DNA of 14,424 nucleotides from Paracoccaceae bacterium (GCA_026982515.1 JALSGY010000347.1:1-14424), one strand, 5' to 3'. Counted from the stretch's first letter, positions 1-7,463 are shown. Made by a program: numbers and translations. The notes: a model not told the origin generated them from the sequence alone.

Positions 1-18
1 GAAGGGCGCCTGCCATGA
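1..18 (+). CDS. murE: Probable 3' end of murE (last five codons and stop)
   Basis: The frame open from base 1 reads E-G-R-L-P and stops at TGA 16-18. That stop overlaps the murF ATG (15-17) as ATGA, the typical arrangement of translationally coupled genes. In dcw clusters the gene directly upstream of murF is usually murE, which adds the third stem-peptide residue, usually meso-diaminopimelate in Gram-negative bacteria. The identity is inferred from position only, since five residues cannot identify a protein. Confidence 0.45.
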   Translation, partial: EGRLP

Positions 19-1430
19 GCCTGTGGACGGCACGGGAAGCGGCGGCCGCCACTGGCGGCGAGGCGCGGGGCGACTGGGCGGTCGAGGGCGTGTCGATCGA
101 CACCCGCACCATGGCGCCGGGCGATTTGTTCGTGGCGCTGAAGGCGGCGCGCGATGGCCATGATTTCGTCGCTCAGGCCCTGGCTGCCGGCGCGGGCGCG
201 GCCTTGGTCAGCCACATCCCCGAAGGCGTGGCGGCGGATGCGCCGCTGCTCGTGGTGGCGGACGTGCTGGGCGCGCTCGAGGCGCTGGGGCGTGCGGCGC
301 GGGCGCGCACTGGCGCGCAGGTGGTGGCGGTGACCGGCTCGGTCGGCAAGACCTCGACCAAGGAAATGCTGCGCCTGGTGCTGGGGCGCCAGGGCAAGGT
401 TCATGCGGCCGAGGCCAGCTACAACAACCATTGGGGCGTGCCGCTGACCCTGGCGCGCATGGCGCGTGACGCCGACTTTGCGGTGATCGAGATCGGCATG
501 AACCATCCCGGCGAGATCGCGCCGCTGGCGCGCATGGCGCGCCCGCATGTGGCGATGGTGACCATTGTGGCGCCGGCGCATCTGCAAGCCTTTGAGTCGG
601 TCGAGGAAATTGCGCGCGAAAAGGCGGCGATCTTCAGCGGGCTGGAGCCGGGCGGGGTGGCGGTGTTCAATGGCGACCTGGCGTTCTCGCCGCTGTTGCG
701 CAGGGCGGCGGCAGGCCATGCCTGCCTGACTTTCGGCGCCGCGCCTGAATGTGATTTTCGCCTGCGGCGGGTCGATCTGAGCGGCGATGCCACCATCGCC
801 CAGATAGCGACGCCCGAGGATGTCCAATTGGTCCGCCTGGCCACGCCGGGGCGCCATTTCGCCGCCAACGGCGCCGGGGTGCTGGCGGTGGTGGCCGCCC
901 TTGGCGCCGATGTAACCTTGGCGGCGCGCGACCTGGCCGACTGGCGCCCCTATGCCGGGCGCGGCCAACGCGAGGAAGTCATGCTCGATGCGGTGGAGGG
1001 GCTGTCTTTCACCCTGTTTGATGACGCCTATAATGCCAACCCCACCTCGATGGAGGCGGCGCTGGAAGTGCTGGCCGCAAGCGCGCCGGGGCGAGGCGCC
1101 AGGCGGGTGGCGGTGCTGGGCGACATGTTGGAGCTGGGCGAGGACGAGCGGGCGATGCATGCGGCTTTGGGCGATCTCGAATGGCTCGAGCGTATCGACC
1201 GGGTGCATTGCGTCGGCCCGCGCATGCGCGCGCTGTGGCAGCGTCTCGATGTCGACAAGCAGGGCCGCTGGGTGGCCGAGGCGGGCGAGTTGGCCGACCA
1301 TGCCGGCGCCCTTGTCGGGCCCGGCGACGTGGTGCTGGTCAAGGGCTCGCTGGGGATGGGGCTGCGCCAGGTGGTTGACGCCCTGCGCAAATTGGGCCAT
1401 CCGCTGGGGCGAGAGATGCGAGGACGCTGA
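15..1430 (+). CDS. murF: UDP-N-acetylmuramoyl-tripeptide--D-alanyl-D-alanine ligase (MurF)
   Basis: MurF joins D-Ala-D-Ala to UDP-MurNAc-tripeptide using ATP, the last cytoplasmic step in making the peptidoglycan pentapeptide precursor. The 471-residue product has the three-part Mur ligase layout. An N-terminal UDP-binding part includes SIDTRTMAPGDLFVAL near residues 27-42. The central ATPase carries the P-loop TGSVGKTS (107-114), YNNHWGVPLTL (136-146) and EIGMNHPGEI (159-168). The C-terminal domain has the diagnostic DDAYNANPTSM (336-346). The length is normal for the family. The ATG at 15 overlaps the presumed murE stop and has a purine-rich GAAGGG upstream (1-6). mraY follows after 3 bp, so the genes are probably co-transcribed. 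No key residue is missing. Confidence 0.97.
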   Translation: MSLWTAREAAAATGGEARGDWAVEGVSIDTRTMAPGDLFVALKAARDGHDFVAQALAAGAGAALVSHIPEGVAADAPLLVVADVLGALEALGRAARARTGAQVVAVTGSVGKTSTKEMLRLVLGRQGKVHAAEASYNNHWGVPLTLARMARDADFAVIEIGMNHPGEIAPLARMARPHVAMVTIVAPAHLQAFESVEEIAREKAAIFSGLEPGGVAVFNGDLAFSPLLRRAAAGHACLTFGAAPECDFRLRRVDLSGDATIAQIATPEDVQLVRLATPGRHFAANGAGVLAVVAALGADVTLAARDLADWRPYAGRGQREEVMLDAVEGLSFTLFDDAYNANPTSMEAALEVLAASAPGRGARRVAVLGDMLELGEDERAMHAALGDLEWLERIDRVHCVGPRMRALWQRLDVDKQGRWVAEAGELADHAGALVGPGDVVLVKGSLGMGLRQVVDALRKLGHPLGREMRGR

Positions 1431-1433
1431 CAA

Positions 1434-2519
1434 ATGCTGTATTGGTTGACCGATTATTCGGATATGTGGGGCTTCCTCAACATATTCCGCTATATTACAT
1501 TCCGCGCCGGTGGGGCCTTTTTCACCGCGCTGATCTTCGGCTTCATGTTTGGCAAGCCATTGATAAACCTTCTGAAAAGGCGTCAAAAGAACGGCCAGCC
1601 GATCCGCGAGGACGGCCCCGAGAGCCATATCCTCGACAAGGCCGGCACACCGACAATGGGCGGGGTGCTGATCCTGGGGGCGGTGCTGGTGGCAACCCTG
1701 CTATGGGCGCGCTGGGACAACCCCTATGTCTGGATGGTGGTGCTGGTGACGCTTGGTTTTGGCCTGATCGGCTTTGCCGACGATTATTCCAAGGTTTCGC
1801 AGAACAATACCAAGGGCGTGTCGGGCAAGACCCGCCTGGCGCTGGGCATCATCATCGCCCTGGCCGCCGGCTGGTGGGTGCAGCTGCATCACCCCGGCGC
1901 CCTGGCCGGACAGTTGGCGCTGCCGATCTTCAAGGATGTGCTGGTCAATCTGGGCTGGTTCTACCTGCCGTTTGCGGTTGTGGTGATCGTGGGGGCCGCC
2001 AACAGCGTCAATATCACCGACGGGCTGGACGGGCTGGCAATCATGCCGGTGATGATTGCGGCCGGCACGCTGGGCGCGATTGCCTATGCGGTCGGGCGGG
2101 TCGATTTCACCGATTATCTCGGCCTGCATTATGTGCCGGGCACTGGCGAGATTCTCATCTTTACCGCCGGGCTGATCGGCGGCGGGCTTGGCTTTTTGTG
2201 GTATAATGCGCCGCCCGCTGCCGTGTTCATGGGCGATACCGGCTCGCTGGCCCTGGGGGGCGCGCTGGGCGCCATTGCCGTGGCCATCAAGCACGAGATC
2301 GTGCTGGCGATTGTCGGCGGGCTGTTCGTGGTCGAGACGCTTTCGGTGATCATCCAGGTGCTCTATTTCAAACGCACCGGCAAGCGGGTGTTCCTGATGG
2401 CGCCGATCCATCACCATTTCGAAAAACGCGGCTGGTCGGAGCCGCAGATCGTCATCCGCTTCTGGATCATCTCGCTGGTTCTGGCCCTTGTCGGGCTGGC
2501 AACGCTCAAGATCCGCTGA
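1434..2519 (+). CDS. mraY: Phospho-N-acetylmuramoyl-pentapeptide-transferase (MraY)
   Basis: MraY is the inner-membrane enzyme that transfers phospho-MurNAc-pentapeptide from UDP to undecaprenyl phosphate, forming lipid I. The 361-residue protein is highly hydrophobic, with about ten membrane segments. All family signatures are present: ADDYSK with the Asp pair at 116-117, NITDGLDGLA (193-202), FMGDTGSL (265-272) and APIHHHFE with the His triplet at 326-328. The conserved N-terminal KAGTPTMGG lies at 69-77. The start at 1434 has a GAGGA Shine-Dalgarno at 1420-1424, inside the end of murF, which supports translational coupling. Its first codons are AT-richer than neighbouring genes, as expected for hydrophobic segments. 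A small hairpin separates it from murD. Confidence 0.98.
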   Translation: MLYWLTDYSDMWGFLNIFRYITFRAGGAFFTALIFGFMFGKPLINLLKRRQKNGQPIREDGPESHILDKAGTPTMGGVLILGAVLVATLLWARWDNPYVWMVVLVTLGFGLIGFADDYSKVSQNNTKGVSGKTRLALGIIIALAAGWWVQLHHPGALAGQLALPIFKDVLVNLGWFYLPFAVVVIVGAANSVNITDGLDGLAIMPVMIAAGTLGAIAYAVGRVDFTDYLGLHYVPGTGEILIFTAGLIGGGLGFLWYNAPPAAVFMGDTGSLALGGALGAIAVAIKHEIVLAIVGGLFVVETLSVIIQVLYFKRTGKRVFLMAPIHHHFEKRGWSEPQIVIRFWIISLVLALVGLATLKIR

Positions 2520-2520
2520 A

Positions 2521-2545
2521 GCGCCATGCGGGGTTTCGCTGGCGC
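2521..2545 (+). other. Hairpin between mraY and murD
   Basis: GCGCCA (2521-2526) pairs with TGGCGC (2540-2545). Inside it GCG (2528-2530) pairs with CGC (2537-2539), giving nine pairs with one bulged T and the loop GGGTTT. It begins one base after the mraY stop and no T-tract follows, so it is not a standard intrinsic terminator. It may set relative mRNA levels of mraY and murD or mark a processing site. The pairing is visible; the role is inferred. Confidence 0.4.
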
Positions 2546-2567
2546 GACAAACCGTTAGGGTGAGCAC

Positions 2568-3986
2568 ATGATTGCTGTGCAGGGATATGTGGGGCGCAAG
2601 GTGGCGGTGCTGGGGCTGGGGCGTTCGGGCCTGGCCACGGCGCGCGCACTTGAGGCGGGCGGCGCCCAGGCGCTGTGCTGGGACGACAGCGCCGAGGCCC
2701 GCGCTGGCGCCGAGGCAGCCGGGCTGGTGCTGCATGATCTGGGCCGGGCCGGGGCTTTCGAGGGGCTGGCGGCGCTGATTGTCAGCCCCGGCATCCCCCA
2801 TCTCTACCCCGAGCCCAACCGCCATGTCGCCGCCGCGCTCGAGGCCGGGGTGGTGGTGGATAACGATATCAGCCTGTTCTTCCGCTCGCTGGCGGTGCAG
2901 GGCTGGGACAATTACGAGCGCATCCCGCAAGTGGTGGCCGTGACCGGCTCCAACGGCAAATCGACCACCTCGGCGCTGATCGCCCATGTGCTGGAGGCGG
3001 CCGGGCGCGAAGTGCAGCTGGCCGGCAATATCGGGCGCGGGGTGCTGGATATCGACCCGCCCGGCGATGGCGGCGTGGTGGTGCTGGAGCTTTCCTCCTA
3101 CCAGACCGAGCTGGCCCGCGCCCTGACCCCGGATATCGCCGTGTTCACAAATCTCTCGCCCGACCACCTCGATCGCCACGGCGGTATCGGCGGCTATTTC
3201 GCCGCCAAGCGGCGCCTGTTTGCCGAGGGCGGGCCGGACCGGGCAGTGATCGGAGTGGACGAAAAGGAAGGCGCCTATCTGGCCGGGCAGATGGCCGAAG
3301 GGGGCGCCGATCACCGGGTGATCCGGGTGTCGGTGAACCGCAAGCTGCGCGGGCCCGGCTGGCAGGTTTTCGCGCGCAAGGGCTTTCTTGCCGAATGGCG
3401 CAAGGGGCGCCAGGTGGCGGCGATCGACCTGCGTGCAATGCGGGCGCTGCCCGGCACCCATAACCACCAGAATGCCTGCGCCGCTTATGGCGTGGCGCGC
3501 GCCCTGGGCCTGTCGCCGCGCATGATCGAGAGCGGTTTTGCCAGCTTCCGCGGCCTGCCCCATCGCAGCCAATGGATCGGCGAGGCCGCTGGCGTGCGCT
3601 ATATCAATGACAGCAAGGCCACCAATGCCGACGCCGCCGCCGCCGCGCTGGGCGCCTTTGAAAACATCCGCTGGATCGCCGGCGGGCTGGGCAAGGAAGG
3701 CGGCATCGAGGCGCTTGCGCCGCTGATGGGGCGCGTCGCCAAGGCCTATCTGATCGGCCATTCGGCGCGCGAATTTGCGCTGCAGATCGGCGATACCGAG
3801 CACGAGATATTTGCCGACATGGCCGCCGCCGTGGCGCGCGCCGTGGCCGAGGCGCAGCCCGGCGACACCGTGCTTCTGGCCCCTGCGGCGGCAAGTTTCG
3901 ACCAATACCCCGATTTCGAGGCACGCGGCGAGGATTTCATGGCCGCCGTGCGGGCGCATATTGGCGAAAATTTCGCGCCAATTTGA
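2568..3986 (+). CDS. murD: UDP-N-acetylmuramoyl-L-alanine--D-glutamate ligase (MurD)
   Basis: MurD adds D-glutamate to UDP-MurNAc-L-Ala in the cytoplasm using ATP. The 472-residue protein shows an N-terminal Rossmann-like nucleotide-binding domain (VAVLGLGRSGLAT, 12-24) with SPGIP at 73-77. The central ATPase has the P-loop TGSNGKSTT (126-134), ELSSYQTE (174-181), NLSPDHLDRHG (195-205) and the lysine expected to be carbamylated in AAKRRLF (Lys214). The C-terminal domain has HNHQNACAA (298-306), PHR (331-333) and NDSKATNADA (347-356). It is slightly longer than the E. coli enzyme (about 438 residues). AGGGTGA (2557-2563) precedes the ATG at 2568. It closes the mur run: the following gene is not ftsW. 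Confidence 0.97.
   Translation: MIAVQGYVGRKVAVLGLGRSGLATARALEAGGAQALCWDDSAEARAGAEAAGLVLHDLGRAGAFEGLAALIVSPGIPHLYPEPNRHVAAALEAGVVVDNDISLFFRSLAVQGWDNYERIPQVVAVTGSNGKSTTSALIAHVLEAAGREVQLAGNIGRGVLDIDPPGDGGVVVLELSSYQTELARALTPDIAVFTNLSPDHLDRHGGIGGYFAAKRRLFAEGGPDRAVIGVDEKEGAYLAGQMAEGGADHRVIRVSVNRKLRGPGWQVFARKGFLAEWRKGRQVAAIDLRAMRALPGTHNHQNACAAYGVARALGLSPRMIESGFASFRGLPHRSQWIGEAAGVRYINDSKATNADAAAAALGAFENIRWIAGGLGKEGGIEALAPLMGRVAKAYLIGHSAREFALQIGDTEHEIFADMAAAVARAVAEAQPGDTVLLAPAAASFDQYPDFEARGEDFMAAVRAHIGENFAPI
3960..3982 (+). other. Overlapping inverted repeats at the 3' end of murD
   Basis: ATTGGCG (3960-3966) can pair with CGCCAAT (3976-3982). Alternatively GCGAAA (3964-3969) pairs with TTTCGC (3971-3976) around a central A. 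The two structures share bases and exclude each other. They end just before the TGA at 3984-3986. There is no clear T-tract, so a terminator role is uncertain. It could also be chance in the final murD codons. Confidence 0.3.
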
Positions 3987-3995
3987 CCGAGGTCT

Positions 3996-4024
3996 TTGAC
4001 GGGCGCACAAGGCCGTGGGAAAAT
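3996..4024 (+). promoter_or_regulatory. Candidate promoter for the DUF4424-DUF3422 pair
   Basis: TTGACG (3996-4001, five of six to the sigma-70 -35 consensus) is followed after exactly 17 bp by GAAAAT (4019-4024, four of six to the -10). It lies between the murD stop and the DUF4424 ribosome-binding site and would give a leader of about 45 nt. The match is by eye only, and read-through from murD remains possible. Confidence 0.35.
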
Positions 4025-4073
4025 CGCTGCGATTGAAGCAGAAAACGCCCGCAATTTGTCGGAAGGAAACGCC

Positions 4074-5057
4074 ATGCGCCCCTTGCACTTCGCTGTATTT
4101 ATCGCCCTTCTTGTTGCCCCCGCCAGCTTGGTGCGCGCCAATGACGCGGTGGCCGGGCTGGAGGCGGGCGAGCTGGTCATGCGCCAATCCGACCAGATCG
4201 AGATGGCCGAGGAAGAGCTGTATCTGAGCCGCGCGCAAATCCGCGTGCGCTATCTGTTTCGCAACCATTCCGACCAGCCGGTCAAGACCCTGGTCGCCTT
4301 TCCCCTGCCACCGATCCATATGGAGCAGGATTTCGAGTATGGCTTCAGCCCGGCCAACAGCAATCCGCGCGATCCGGTCAATTTCCGCCTCCGGGTCGAC
4401 GGCGCGCCAATGGCGGTCGAGGTGGCCATGCGCGCGCTGACGCCCGAGGGGCACGATGTGACCAAGCTGTTGCAGAAACTGGAAATTCCGCTGCTGTTTC
4501 TTACCCCGGACGCGGCCAGTTATGACCGCCTCTGGGCGCGCCTCGATGCGCTGCCGCCCGAGGCAATGGCACAGCTCAGCGCCGCCGGGGCGGTGCTTTG
4601 GGAGCCGGACGACGGCTTTGTTGCCAACTGGATCACCCATGTCAGCTATTACTGGGAGATGACATTTCCTGCCAATGGCACGCTTGAGGTCCGCCACGCC
4701 TACACGCCGGTGCCCGAGGCTTTCATTTTCGGCCGCTACGATCTGGAGGCGGGACCGCTGCGCGATGAGGTCTGCATGGATCGCGCCTTTCGCGCGGCGG
4801 TCGAGGCGCGCTTTGGTGATGAGGAATATCCCTCCACCACCGGCTATCTGCTGCGCTACATCCTGACCACCGCCAATTCCTGGCGCGGCCCGATCGGGCG
4901 GTTTCACCTGATCGTCGACAAGGGCAGCCCGGACATGCTGGTTTCGCTGTGCCGGGACGGGATTACCAAGACCGGGGCGACCACCTTTGAATGGTGGGCG
5001 GAAAATTGGGTGCCAAAGCGCGATCTGTCGCTCTTGTTCCTGGCCCCGCCGAGGTGA
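4074..5057 (+). CDS. Secreted DUF4424 family protein
   Basis: The 327-residue protein starts with a clear Sec signal peptide (MRPLHFAVFIALLVAPAS, then cleavage near LVRA-NDA after residue 22), so it should act in the periplasm or beyond. The mature part resembles DUF4424: an early conserved stretch around RVRYLFRNHSDQPV (57-70) and FPLPPI (76-81), WITHVSYYWEMTFP (186-199), and TTANSWRGPIGRFHLIVDKG (265-284) near the end. It has two cysteines (234 and 293) that could form a disulfide. ATG 4074 is chosen because GGAAGGA (4061-4067) precedes it at good spacing and because the signal peptide begins there. The frame is open further upstream, but that would place polar residues before the signal. 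The function of the family is not known to me. The DUF3422 gene follows after 25 bp, so the two are probably co-transcribed. Confidence 0.8.
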   Translation: MRPLHFAVFIALLVAPASLVRANDAVAGLEAGELVMRQSDQIEMAEEELYLSRAQIRVRYLFRNHSDQPVKTLVAFPLPPIHMEQDFEYGFSPANSNPRDPVNFRLRVDGAPMAVEVAMRALTPEGHDVTKLLQKLEIPLLFLTPDAASYDRLWARLDALPPEAMAQLSAAGAVLWEPDDGFVANWITHVSYYWEMTFPANGTLEVRHAYTPVPEAFIFGRYDLEAGPLRDEVCMDRAFRAAVEARFGDEEYPSTTGYLLRYILTTANSWRGPIGRFHLIVDKGSPDMLVSLCRDGITKTGATTFEWWAENWVPKRDLSLLFLAPPR

Positions 5058-5062
5058 TAAAG

Positions 5063-5076
5063 CCTCCTCAGGAGGT
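5063..5076 (+). promoter_or_regulatory. Shine-Dalgarno of the DUF3422 gene inside a small hairpin
   Basis: The ribosome-binding site AGGAGGT (5070-5076) is near perfect and lies 6 bp before the ATG at 5083. Directly before it, CCTCC (5063-5067) can pair with GGAGG (5071-5075) across a TCA triloop, covering the anti-16S contact bases. This fixes the start at 5083 and suggests translation may be damped. The 5-bp stem is short, so the effect is uncertain. Confidence 0.5.
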
Positions 5077-5082
5077 AGGCGC

Positions 5083-6366
5083 ATGAGCAACATTCAGGAC
5101 CACCCGCTGCGCTACGAGCTGGCCAACGAGCTGCATGCGCGTCCCTTCGCGGCGCTCAACGTGCCCTCGCGCGCTGCCTTTCTGGCCGTCAAGCAGCCCG
5201 GCAACGCCGCCGGGCGCGACCGGCAGGCCGATTTCGACCACCTGATTCGCCTGCTCGACCGCTACGGCGCCAGCCACCCACAGCCGGGCGCGACGCATTA
5301 TTTTGGCGAGATTGGCAAGCATTGGCTGAAATGGGAGAGCCACAGCGAGTTCGTCACCTATACGATTTTCGCCGACGGCGTGGCCGAGCGCGCCTTTGAC
5401 CCGGCGGTGTTCGAGATGTTTCCGGCTGACTGGCTGGCCGACATGCCGGGCAAGCGGATCACCTCGGCGCTGATCCGCATCGAGGAGCGCCCCGAGGACG
5501 AGGAGATCATCGAAAAGCTGGGCGAATGGTTCGTGCCCGAAAGCCTGGTGGCGGTCGAGGTGCTGGACCGCTCGGCGGTGCTGGCGGGCGATTTTCGCAT
5601 TGATACGGCCGGCCATCTGCGCTTTGCGGTATTTGCCGACCCCCAGGTCACCAAGCGCCGGGTCGGCCGTATCGTGCAGCGCATCTGTGAGATCGAAACC
5701 TACAAGACCATGGCCATGCTCGGCCTGATCGCGGCGCGCGATATTGCCCAGCAGATGCGCGATGTCGGCGATGCGCTCAGCGCGCTGGTCAAGGGGCTGT
5801 CGGGCTCGGCCTGCGAGGCAGAAACCGACCTGGCCAAGCTTCTGGCGCTGTCGGCCGAGCTGGAGGGGCTGACCGCGCGTACCTCGTTTCGCTTTGGCGC
5901 GACGCGCGCTTACGAGGCGATCGTGCATGCGCGCATCGAAGTGCTGCGCGAGGTGCGTTTCGGCAACCGCCAGACCTTCACCGACTTCATGACCCGCCGT
6001 TTTGATCCGGCAATGCGCACGGTGCATGCGGCCGAAACCCGGCTTGAGCGCATGGCAATGCGCGCGGCGCGCGCTGGCAACCTGCTGCGCACCCGCGTTG
6101 ATGTCGAGCGCTCGGCGCAAAATCAGAAACTGCTGGAAAGCATGAATAAACGCGCCGATTTGCAACTGCGCCTGCAGGAGACCGTCGAGGGGCTGAGCGT
6201 GGTGGCGATCAGCTATTACGCGGTGTCACTGGCGACCTATCTGACCTATCCCCTGACCGAGGTAACCGGCCTGTCAAAGGGGCAACTGACCGCGCTTCTG
6301 GTGGTGCCGGTGGTACTGATCGTGTGGCTGCTTGTGCGCCGGATCAGGACACATGTGATAAAATAA
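5083..6366 (+). CDS. DUF3422 family membrane-anchored protein
   Basis: The 427-residue protein matches what I recall of DUF3422, described as uncharacterised membrane-anchored proteins. It opens with the hallmark HPLRYELANELHARPF (7-22), followed by a globular domain (about 30-200) with IRIEERPEDEEI (131-142). A long, mostly helical, charged region (about 210-365) ends in ERSAQNQKLLESMNKRADLQ (342-361). Two hydrophobic segments (about 370-390 and 402-419) follow, then a basic tail RRIRTHVIK. This predicts a large N-terminal cytoplasmic domain held on the inner membrane by a C-terminal hairpin. ATG 5083 is chosen over upstream in-frame codons because of the strong AGGAGGT at 5070-5076 and because the conserved N-terminus starts there. 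The upstream extension would only re-read the end of the DUF4424 gene in another frame. The function is unknown. It is the last + strand gene before a convergent junction. Confidence 0.83.
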   Translation: MSNIQDHPLRYELANELHARPFAALNVPSRAAFLAVKQPGNAAGRDRQADFDHLIRLLDRYGASHPQPGATHYFGEIGKHWLKWESHSEFVTYTIFADGVAERAFDPAVFEMFPADWLADMPGKRITSALIRIEERPEDEEIIEKLGEWFVPESLVAVEVLDRSAVLAGDFRIDTAGHLRFAVFADPQVTKRRVGRIVQRICEIETYKTMAMLGLIAARDIAQQMRDVGDALSALVKGLSGSACEAETDLAKLLALSAELEGLTARTSFRFGATRAYEAIVHARIEVLREVRFGNRQTFTDFMTRRFDPAMRTVHAAETRLERMAMRAARAGNLLRTRVDVERSAQNQKLLESMNKRADLQLRLQETVEGLSVVAISYYAVSLATYLTYPLTEVTGLSKGQLTALLVVPVVLIVWLLVRRIRTHVIK

Positions 6367-6370
6367 GTGG

Positions 6371-6448
6371 TTTCGCCGGGCAAGGCCCGGCGACCGGCCG
6401 GGGGGCCAGCCCCCCGGACCCCCCGGAGTATTTGCGCCAAGATGAAGG
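6371..6448 (+). repeat. 3'-end element, copy 1 (after the DUF3422 gene)
   Basis: Two GC hairpins are followed by a conserved tail. CCCCCGGAGTATTTG at 6420-6434 is identical over 15 bases to 13755-13769. After four variable bases both copies read AAGATGAA (6439-6446 here). It starts five bases after the DUF3422 stop, in the same orientation. From memory, very similar tails are frequent between genes in Rhodobacteraceae, but I cannot confirm that here. Confidence 0.75.
6374..6417 (+). terminator. Tandem GC-rich hairpins after the DUF3422 gene
   Basis: CGCCGGGC (6374-6381) pairs with GCCCGGCG (6385-6392) around AAG. CCGGGGGG (6398-6405) pairs with CCCCCCGG (6410-6417) around CCAG. Both are perfect 8-bp stems. 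No T-run follows, so this is not a classic intrinsic terminator. Its position just past the stop suggests an end-forming or mRNA-protecting structure. Confidence 0.5.
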
Positions 6449-6487
6449 AACAGTGCGAAGCGTGGTCGAGGGGAAAAGCCGAGTTGG

Positions 6488-6522
6488 TTTTCCTCTTGCC
6501 GTAAATATCCCCGCCGGAGGCC
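6488..6522 (-). repeat. 3'-end element, copy 3 (diverged, after the last permease gene)
   Basis: On the - strand the segment reads CCTCCGGCGGGGATATTT and then ACGGCAAGAGGAAAA. From TATTT on, 15 of 18 bases match copy 1 (TATTTGCGCCAAGATGAA). It lies 32 bp beyond the stop of the downstream permease gene and faces copy 1 tail to tail. A small GCGC-AGT-GCGC hairpin (6538-6548) sits between the stop and this element. It is weaker than copies 1 and 2 and was found by hand alignment. Confidence 0.5.
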
Positions 6523-6554
6523 TCGAATCTTTGCCACGCGCAGTGCGCTTTGGA

Positions 6555-7463
6555 TCAGCGGCCGCGGATGCGCGGGTCGAGTGCGTCGCGCAGCCCGTCG
6601 CCGATATAATTGACGCTCAGCACGGTCAGCGAAATTGCCAGGCCCGGCCAGATTACCCGCTCGGGATTCAAGGTCATGAAATTGGTGCTGTCTGACAGCA
6701 ATCTCCCCCAGGTGGGAAAGTCGGAAGGAAAGCCGAGACCGAGGAAGCTGATTGCGCTTTCGGTGATGATGGCGGTGGCGATGCCGAGCGTGGCCGAGAC
6801 CATGATCGGGCTCATCACGTTGGGCAGGATATGGCGCAGGATCATCCGGTGGCTTGGCGTGCCGATCGAGCGCGCCGCCAGCACGAATTCCTGTTCCTTG
6901 AGGCTCAGCACATCGCCGCGCACGATACGCGCGGTGTGCATCCAGCTGGTGATGCCGATAACGAACACGACCAGCAGGAAGATCCCGGTTTCCGGCCCGA
7001 AAGCGGCGCGCAGCGTGTCGCGAAACAGCATGATGATCACCAGCAGCAGCGGCAGGATCGGCAGGGCCAGGAACAGGTCGGTGAGCCGCATCAGCGGGCT
7101 GTCGAGGCGTTTGAAATAGCCCGCGAGCACGCCGATGAATGTGCCCAGAAACAATGCCAGCCCCATCGCTGTCACCCCGACCAGCAGCGATACCCGACCG
7201 CCGGCCAGCACCTGGGCGAAGGTATCGCGCCCGAGTTGATCGGTGCCGAACGGGTGGGCCAGCGAGGGGCCCTGGTTCTTGGCGCGGATGTCGATGAAAT
7301 TGGGCTCGATCGGCCACAGCATCGGCCCGAAGATCACCAGCAGGCAGATGAATATGAAGAAGCTTGCGCCGATCATGGCGCCGCGATGGCTGCGAAACTG
7401 GCTCCAGACGTCAGCCCATTGCGAGCGCGCCTTTTCTTCGGTGATTTCGGAGGTGTCAGTCAT
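6555..7463 (-). CDS. Peptide-type ABC transporter permease (DppC/OppC family)
   Basis: This is the second inner-membrane channel subunit of the peptide importer, 302 residues. It has the OppC-type layout: a polar N-terminus, a membrane segment at about 28-50, a periplasmic stretch with the family motif HPFGTDQLGRD (70-80), then five more membrane segments. The cytoplasmic EAA loop that contacts the ATPases is around QEFVLAARSIGTPSHRMI (191-208) and HILPN (211-215). It ends in the common DPRIRGR. The ATG at 7463 is chosen because GAGG (7475-7472) precedes it and it overlaps the upstream permease stop by 8 bp, indicating coupling. An ATG nine codons earlier (7490) would overlap by 35 bp and adds no conserved sequence. 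Confidence 0.92.
   Translation of the reverse strand: MTDTSEITEEKARSQWADVWSQFRSHRGAMIGASFFIFICLLVIFGPMLWPIEPNFIDIRAKNQGPSLAHPFGTDQLGRDTFAQVLAGGRVSLLVGVTAMGLALFLGTFIGVLAGYFKRLDSPLMRLTDLFLALPILPLLLVIIMLFRDTLRAAFGPETGIFLLVVFVIGITSWMHTARIVRGDVLSLKEQEFVLAARSIGTPSHRMILRHILPNVMSPIMVSATLGIATAIITESAISFLGLGFPSDFPTWGRLLSDSTNFMTLNPERVIWPGLAISLTVLSVNYIGDGLRDALDPRIRGR

Noticed and set aside
4987..5082. An upstream extension of the DUF3422 gene
   Set aside because: It re-reads the end of the DUF4424 gene in another frame, while ATG 5083 has a near-perfect Shine-Dalgarno and begins the conserved N-terminus.
1701..5093. A 1130-codon reading frame on the - strand across mraY, murD and the DUF4424 gene
   Set aside because: It lies antisense to three well-supported genes. 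Its protein is rich in His, Gln, Arg and Gly with no recognisable domain. Long stop-free antisense frames are expected at this GC content and codon bias.
6371..6448. The GC-rich repeat as an insertion-sequence end or attachment site
   Set aside because: There is no transposase, integrase or target duplication nearby. The copies track gene ends and orientation, which fits a 3'-end element better.
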